Assembly: GCA_027307235.1 (NCBI GenBank) | Contig: DAHUXH010000008.1 | Coordinates: forward strand, 91,224-155,223 | DNA: 64,000 nt | Source of the DNA: Vulcanimicrobiota bacterium | Lineage (GTDB): Bacteria > Vulcanimicrobiota > Vulcanimicrobiia > Vulcanimicrobiales > Vulcanimicrobiaceae | Reading direction: 5' to 3' | Shown here: positions 60,442-64,000 of the stretch, in pieces | Position numbering within the stretch: the first letter of the stretch is position 1 | How the letters are laid out: each line of letters opens with the position of its first letter | Position numbers and translations under genes: made by a program | Notes under the pieces: generated by a model | What the model saw: the letters and a program-made list of their open reading frames with translations, nothing else | Databases searched by the model: none | What the model was told of the DNA's origin: nothing

Positions 60442-61401
60442 CTAGTGCCCTGCGGCTTTGATCGCGTCGGCCTTGGTGAAAGAGCCGACGCCGACTTTCA
60501 CGAGCTTCGCCGGTGCTTTGCCGCCGAAATAACCGGCGATTGCATCGATCGTTTGAGCGCCGATCTTATCGGGATACTGAATCGCGTCGCCGAACATCTG
60601 CCCGCTCGCGATGGCTGTGCGCGCTTCGGGTGAGGCATCATAGCCAACGATGGCGACCTTCCCGCTCAGGTTCGCGGATTTCACCGCCGCGAGCGCGCCC
60701 AGCGCGGAGTCGTCGTTGATGCCGAAGATGCCCTTGAGATCGGGATGCGACTGCAAGACGTCACCGACGCTGCTCGCGGCTTTATCACGCGTGCCGCCCG
60801 CATCGACGTCGGCCACGATTTTGACGCCCGGGCAATTCGCGGCGAGCGCTGCCTTGAAGCCTCTTACGCGATCTTGCACGCTGGTCACTTCAGGCTCGTC
60901 GACGATCGCGACGCTACCGGTTTTGCCGACTGCGGTGCAGATCAGTTTGCCCGCTTGCGCGCCGCCTTCGACGTTGTCAGACGCGATGTGCGCCACGACG
61001 GTTCCCTGCTTGCTCGTGCTCGCGATGTCGGCGGTGAAGACGGGGATCCCCGCTTTGTTCGCCTCGACGATGGCACTGCCGATGGCTTGTGAGTCAAACG
61101 GCGTCAACACGATCGCGTCGACTTTCTGCGAGATGAAATCTTCGACTTGCGATTGCTGCTTGGCCGAATCGCGGTTGGCGTCGACCACGTTGACGGTGTA
61201 GCCGTACTTGGCCGCCTCGGACTTCATGCCGGCTTCCATGTCCTGATAGAATTGCGCTTCGCGATTTTGAATGGAGACGCCGATCGTTTTTCCAGCGGCG
61301 CCGTTCGCGGCCGACTGTTGAGCGGAACCGGACTGCGAGCCACCGTTGGAACACGCGGCGAGAAGTGCGGCACAGACCGCAACCACGATCATCTTCTTCA
61401 T
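60442..61401 (-). CDS. Sugar-binding lipoprotein (RbsB-like periplasmic binding protein)
   Basis: 319 residues from ATG 61401. Lipobox LLAACSNGG (C17) predicts a lipid anchor. Type 1 binding-protein fold: TIGVSIQNREAQFYQDMEAGMKSEAAKYGY, DAIVLTPFDSQAIGSAIVEANKAGIPVFTADI, HIASDNVEGGAQAGKLI and IFGINDDSALGALAAVKSA. It binds the solute and delivers it to the permease. A Ser/Gln/Ala-rich linker follows the anchor. The 130 bases upstream hold a cluster of DnaA-box-like sequences. Confidence 0.94.
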   Translation of the reverse strand: MKKMIVVAVCAALLAACSNGGSQSGSAQQSAANGAAGKTIGVSIQNREAQFYQDMEAGMKSEAAKYGYTVNVVDANRDSAKQQSQVEDFISQKVDAIVLTPFDSQAIGSAIVEANKAGIPVFTADIASTSKQGTVVAHIASDNVEGGAQAGKLICTAVGKTGSVAIVDEPEVTSVQDRVRGFKAALAANCPGVKIVADVDAGGTRDKAASSVGDVLQSHPDLKGIFGINDDSALGALAAVKSANLSGKVAIVGYDASPEARTAIASGQMFGDAIQYPDKIGAQTIDAIAGYFGGKAPAKLVKVGVGSFTKADAIKAAGH

Positions 61402-61456
61402 ATCCGACGGGGTTTTGCTCTCGCGCGCTCCGCGCCTGTTCGGTTCAGTCAGGGAG

Positions 61457-61500
61457 TTCTCCACAGATTGACGGCCTCGATCTGTGTATAAGGTGGATAA
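61457..61500. promoter_or_regulatory. Cluster of three DnaA-box-like sequences
   Basis: TTCTCCACA on + (61457-61465, 8/9 to TTATCCACA). On the minus strand TTATACACA (61491-61483) is a perfect TTATNCACA match, and TTATCCACC (61500-61492, 8/9) abuts it directly. The site lies upstream of the sugar-binding lipoprotein gene; no dnaA is nearby. Confidence 0.5.
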
Positions 61501-61531
61501 ATCTAGGCAATCTGGCCCTAGAAGCCCGATT

Positions 61532-63298
61532 TTAGAGCAAGGCAAGCAGCAGAATGCCAGCTCCGACGGCGATCGCGCATGCAATGCCGCCCGAGAGGAG
61601 ATGTCCGTAGAGCAGCGCACCCGTGCCGAAGAGCGCGCCGTAGACCGCGAGCAAACCAAGCGTCCACCCGGCCAATGCACGCGGCAGCATTCCGCGCTCG
61701 GCGGCCTGCTGCGCCGTGGTGTCGCCCACGAGCGCGTGCAAGCGCCGCCACCCCGGACCGCCGGGGCGCACCAGCCGATAGAATCGGGCGAGCGTCGCAT
61801 CGTCGGCCGGCGCGGTCAAGTAGGTGACAAGCACCCAGGTCGCCGTCGTCAGAGCGACCGTGACGATCAGCGTCGTGTTGCCATCGACGTGCGCACCGAG
61901 CTTGTCTGCCATGATGAACGCGCCGGAGATCACGAACGACGACGCCATCGCCGCCACCTCACTCCAGGCGTTGATGCGCCACCAGAACCAGCGCAAGAGA
62001 TAGATCAGCCCGGTTCCGGCACCGATGTCGAGCAGCCAATGGAACGCCTGTGACGCGGTGTCGAGGAGAAACGTGACGCCGATCGCGACCACCATGATCA
62101 GCGCCGTTGTCACGCGCGCGACCCGAACGTAATGCCGTTCGTCGCGATCGCGCACGATGAAACGCCGGTACAGATCGTGGACGAGATACGACGTGCCCCA
62201 ATTCAGATGTGTTTCCAGCGTCGAACGGTAGGCCGCGAACAGTCCGGCCACCATGAACCCCGCCAAACCAGCGGGAAGAAACGTCAGCATGGCGGGATAG
62301 GCGATGTCGTCGCCGAGCAGGTGCGCATCCACATTCGGAAACCGGTGCGCGATGTCGGCGACGGTCGGAAAAACGATCGTCGATGCCAGCGCAACGATGA
62401 TCCACGGCCACGGACGCAGCGCGTAATGCATCACTTGGAAGAGCAGCGTGCCGACCGACGCGTCTTTCTCGGTGCGCGCCGCGAGCATGCGCTGCGCGAC
62501 GTAACTTCCGCCGCCGGGTTCGCTGCCGGGATACCACACCGACCACCATTGCACGGTGAGTGGAATGATGAAGATCGTCGCCGCCGTTCGAATATCACCG
62601 AAATCCGGCAACACCGACAGCATGCGCGGATGGGCGGCCTGCACCGTCGCGAGCATGGCGTGCAGACCGCCGACGCCGGGCGCGTGCAATGCCACGAACG
62701 CCGCCGCAAACGCGCTCGTCATCGTGATGCAAAACTGCAGCAGATCGGTGACCATGACGCCCCACACGCCGGAGATCGCGGCGAAGAGCACCGGGACCGC
62801 GCCAAGCATGAGCAGCGTCTGCCATTCATGCCATCCGAAGAGCACGGCCGCGATCTTCGCTGCCGCGAGATTCACCGTCGCGATGATGACGCAGTTGAAG
62901 AACAGCCCGAGATACACCGCGCGGAATCCGCGCACGAACGACGCGCCTTTGCCGGAGTACCGCAGCTCGTACAATTCGAGATCGGTGAGAACACCGCTGC
63001 GCCGCCACAAGCGTGCGTAAAAGAAGACGGTCGCCATACCGGTGAGCAAGAACGCCCACCACGTCCAGTTCGCCGACACGCCGCCCTGCCGCACGAGATT
63101 GGTGACGAGGTTGGGCGTATCGGTCGAGAACGTCGTTGCGACAAGCGAGATGCCGATCAGCCACCACGGCGCTTGGCGCCCGGCCGCAAAGAACTCTGTC
63201 GCGTTCTTCCCCGCGCGCCGCGCCAAAAAAATCGCCGGCAGAAACGTGACGGCAAGCGACACGACGACGATGAACCAGTCAATCGGCGCGAGATGCAT
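61532..63298 (-). CDS. Sodium:solute symporter (SSS family)
   Basis: 588 residues, about 13-14 membrane segments. The N-terminus DWFIVVVSLAVTFLPAIFLARRAGKNATEFFAAGRQAPWWLIGISLVATTFSTDTP is the SSF opening with the Na+-site region. YLGLFFNCVIIATVNLAAAK and GAGTGLIYLLRWFWWRINAWSEVAAM also fit. Uptake of a sugar, myo-inositol or similar is plausible given the adjacent sugar ABC transporter, but the substrate is not readable from sequence. ATG 63298; divergent from comM. Confidence 0.92.
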   Translation of the reverse strand: MHLAPIDWFIVVVSLAVTFLPAIFLARRAGKNATEFFAAGRQAPWWLIGISLVATTFSTDTPNLVTNLVRQGGVSANWTWWAFLLTGMATVFFYARLWRRSGVLTDLELYELRYSGKGASFVRGFRAVYLGLFFNCVIIATVNLAAAKIAAVLFGWHEWQTLLMLGAVPVLFAAISGVWGVMVTDLLQFCITMTSAFAAAFVALHAPGVGGLHAMLATVQAAHPRMLSVLPDFGDIRTAATIFIIPLTVQWWSVWYPGSEPGGGSYVAQRMLAARTEKDASVGTLLFQVMHYALRPWPWIIVALASTIVFPTVADIAHRFPNVDAHLLGDDIAYPAMLTFLPAGLAGFMVAGLFAAYRSTLETHLNWGTSYLVHDLYRRFIVRDRDERHYVRVARVTTALIMVVAIGVTFLLDTASQAFHWLLDIGAGTGLIYLLRWFWWRINAWSEVAAMASSFVISGAFIMADKLGAHVDGNTTLIVTVALTTATWVLVTYLTAPADDATLARFYRLVRPGGPGWRRLHALVGDTTAQQAAERGMLPRALAGWTLGLLAVYGALFGTGALLYGHLLSGGIACAIAVGAGILLLALL

Positions 63299-63402
63299 CT
63301 CCGCGCGTTCGCCATCATATGCAGCCGGCCTTCACCGGCCAAGGTCACGTAAGCGGCAGTAGGCTTGACGTTCGCGCGTGCTGGCGCAGATGGGCGATCG
63401 AG

Positions 63403-64000
63403 ATGCTGTCGCTCGCGTTTTCGGCCGGTATGCACGGGATCGACGGGTATGTCGTGCGGGTGGAGGCCGACAGTTCGCCCGGAACGCCCGGGCTTGCGAT
63501 CGTTGGGCTTCCCGACCGGGCATTGACCGAAGCGCGCGACCGCGTGCGCGCCGCCATCTTCAATTCGGGCTTCGCCTTTCCGGCTGGACGGCTGCTCGTC
63601 AATTTGTCGCCCGCCGACGTGCGCAAGATTGGGCCGGCGTTTGACTTGCCGATTGCGCTGGCATTACTCGCCATCGACGAGCAAGTCGACCGGCTAGCGT
63701 TGCAAAACGCGGTTGCGCTCGGCGAACTCGCGCTCGACGGCTCGCTGCGCGCCGTGAGCGGCATTCTCCCTATGGTGCTCGGTGCGCGCAACGCGGGGTT
63801 CACCACGCTCATCGTTCCGCAGGCAAATGCTCGGGAAGCTGCGCTCGTCGAGGGCATCGAATTGTACGCCGTCGATTCGCTGCAGAGCGCGGTTGCGGTC
63901 GTGCTCGGGAACGGCGGGAAATGGCGCACGCGCACGCAGACACCGACAATCGATGCGCTCGATCATCTCACACACGGTGATTTCGCGGACGTGCGCGGGC
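63403..64000 (+). CDS. comM: ComM/YifB-family Mg chelatase-like AAA ATPase, 5' part
   Basis: 199 N-terminal residues, cut by the window's end. MLSLAFSAGMHGIDGYVVRVEADSSPGTPGLAIVGLPDRALTEARDRVRAAIFNSGFAFPAGRLLVNLSPADVRKIGPAFDLPIAL is the characteristic N-terminal ChlI-like domain. ALGELALDGSLRAVSGILPM follows. ComM promotes branch migration during natural transformation and recombination. The ATPase domain lies beyond the window. ATG 63403 is supported by the conserved first residues. Confidence 0.93.
   Translation, partial: MLSLAFSAGMHGIDGYVVRVEADSSPGTPGLAIVGLPDRALTEARDRVRAAIFNSGFAFPAGRLLVNLSPADVRKIGPAFDLPIALALLAIDEQVDRLALQNAVALGELALDGSLRAVSGILPMVLGARNAGFTTLIVPQANAREAALVEGIELYAVDSLQSAVAVVLGNGGKWRTRTQTPTIDALDHLTHGDFADVRG

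Noticed and set aside
61457..61500. DnaA-box cluster as chromosomal origin
   Set aside because: No dnaA, dnaN, recF, gyrB or rpmH nearby and no evident AT-rich unwinding region.
1..64000. tRNA, rRNA, tmRNA or phage genes
   Set aside because: Reading through the intergenic spaces, I recognised no tRNA-like T-arm with acceptor, no rRNA segment and no phage structural or integrase gene. A covariance-model scan would be decisive for tRNAs.

Overview
This is a GC-rich, densely packed bacterial chromosome segment with about 70 protein genes. Many neighbours overlap by 1-40 bases, often as ATGA or GTGA stop/start overlaps. I see no rRNA, tRNA, CRISPR array, insertion sequence or phage gene. Housekeeping genes dominate: ychF, holB, tmk, bio, pdxST, ispE, scpAB, gcv, speDE, sufB, rplU-prp, trmD, rplS-lepB-rbgA-rnhB-yraN and comM. 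The following features together fit an environmental, non-model phylum, and I would guess Candidatus Eremiobacterota (WPS-2) or a relative: a SpoIIIAA/Ycf45-type ATPase with an R3H domain, a DUF1844 protein, split glycine decarboxylase (gcvPA/gcvPB), Bacillus-type SpeD, a Prp protease next to L21, a LolA-like secreted protein and several start codons only 6-9 bases after a -10 box. That placement is inference; marker-gene phylogeny would settle it.

Layout. 1-6204: partial glutamate dehydrogenase, ychF, a DUF151 nuclease, MTA phosphorylase, a membrane protein, holB-tmk and a PilZ-like protein. 6201-6525: a convergent gap filled by copies of a palindromic repeat. 6525-20447: R3H ATPase, glycosyltransferase, then a long leftward run holding an Orn/Lys/Arg-type decarboxylase, bioB-D-F-A, an HNH protein, DUF1844, pdxT-pdxS and a large glycosidase. 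20498-27184: ispE, an NTP transferase, ubiX, a RecB-type nuclease with a UvrD-like helicase, and a GNAT. 27181-31783: dinB, nfo, a methyltransferase, scpB, scpA and a NUDIX gene. 32047-33273: a Fic protein behind a tandem-repeat promoter. 33395-40407: a continuous leftward cluster speD-speE-SDR-thioesterase-gcvT-gcvH-gcvPA-gcvPB. 40761-47878: sufB, NYN and Rieske genes, rplU-prp, a Tat component, trmD, a Phd/VapC pair and rplS. 47902-56198: three signal peptidases, rbgA, rnhB, yraN, a Ser/Thr kinase, and an APC permease with a 60-aa membrane peptide and a membrane-anchored universal stress protein. 56288-57923: an AbiE-type toxin-antitoxin pair. 57948-63298: a ribose-type ABC transporter and a Na+/solute symporter. 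63403-end: comM, partial.

The most striking non-coding feature is a family of palindromes of about 100 bp (6253-6358, 6426-6525, 14998-15105, 33303-33407, plus a lone half at 6201-6252). Each copy sits exactly on the stop codon of a neighbouring gene, always in the same orientation relative to that gene. The outer arms differ between copies, but each pairs with its own partner. Other non-coding signals are a perfect intrinsic terminator inside the start of prp, a long structured-looking speD leader behind a strong promoter, palindromic operators before both toxin-antitoxin loci, and a cluster of DnaA-box-like sequences upstream of the sugar transporter.
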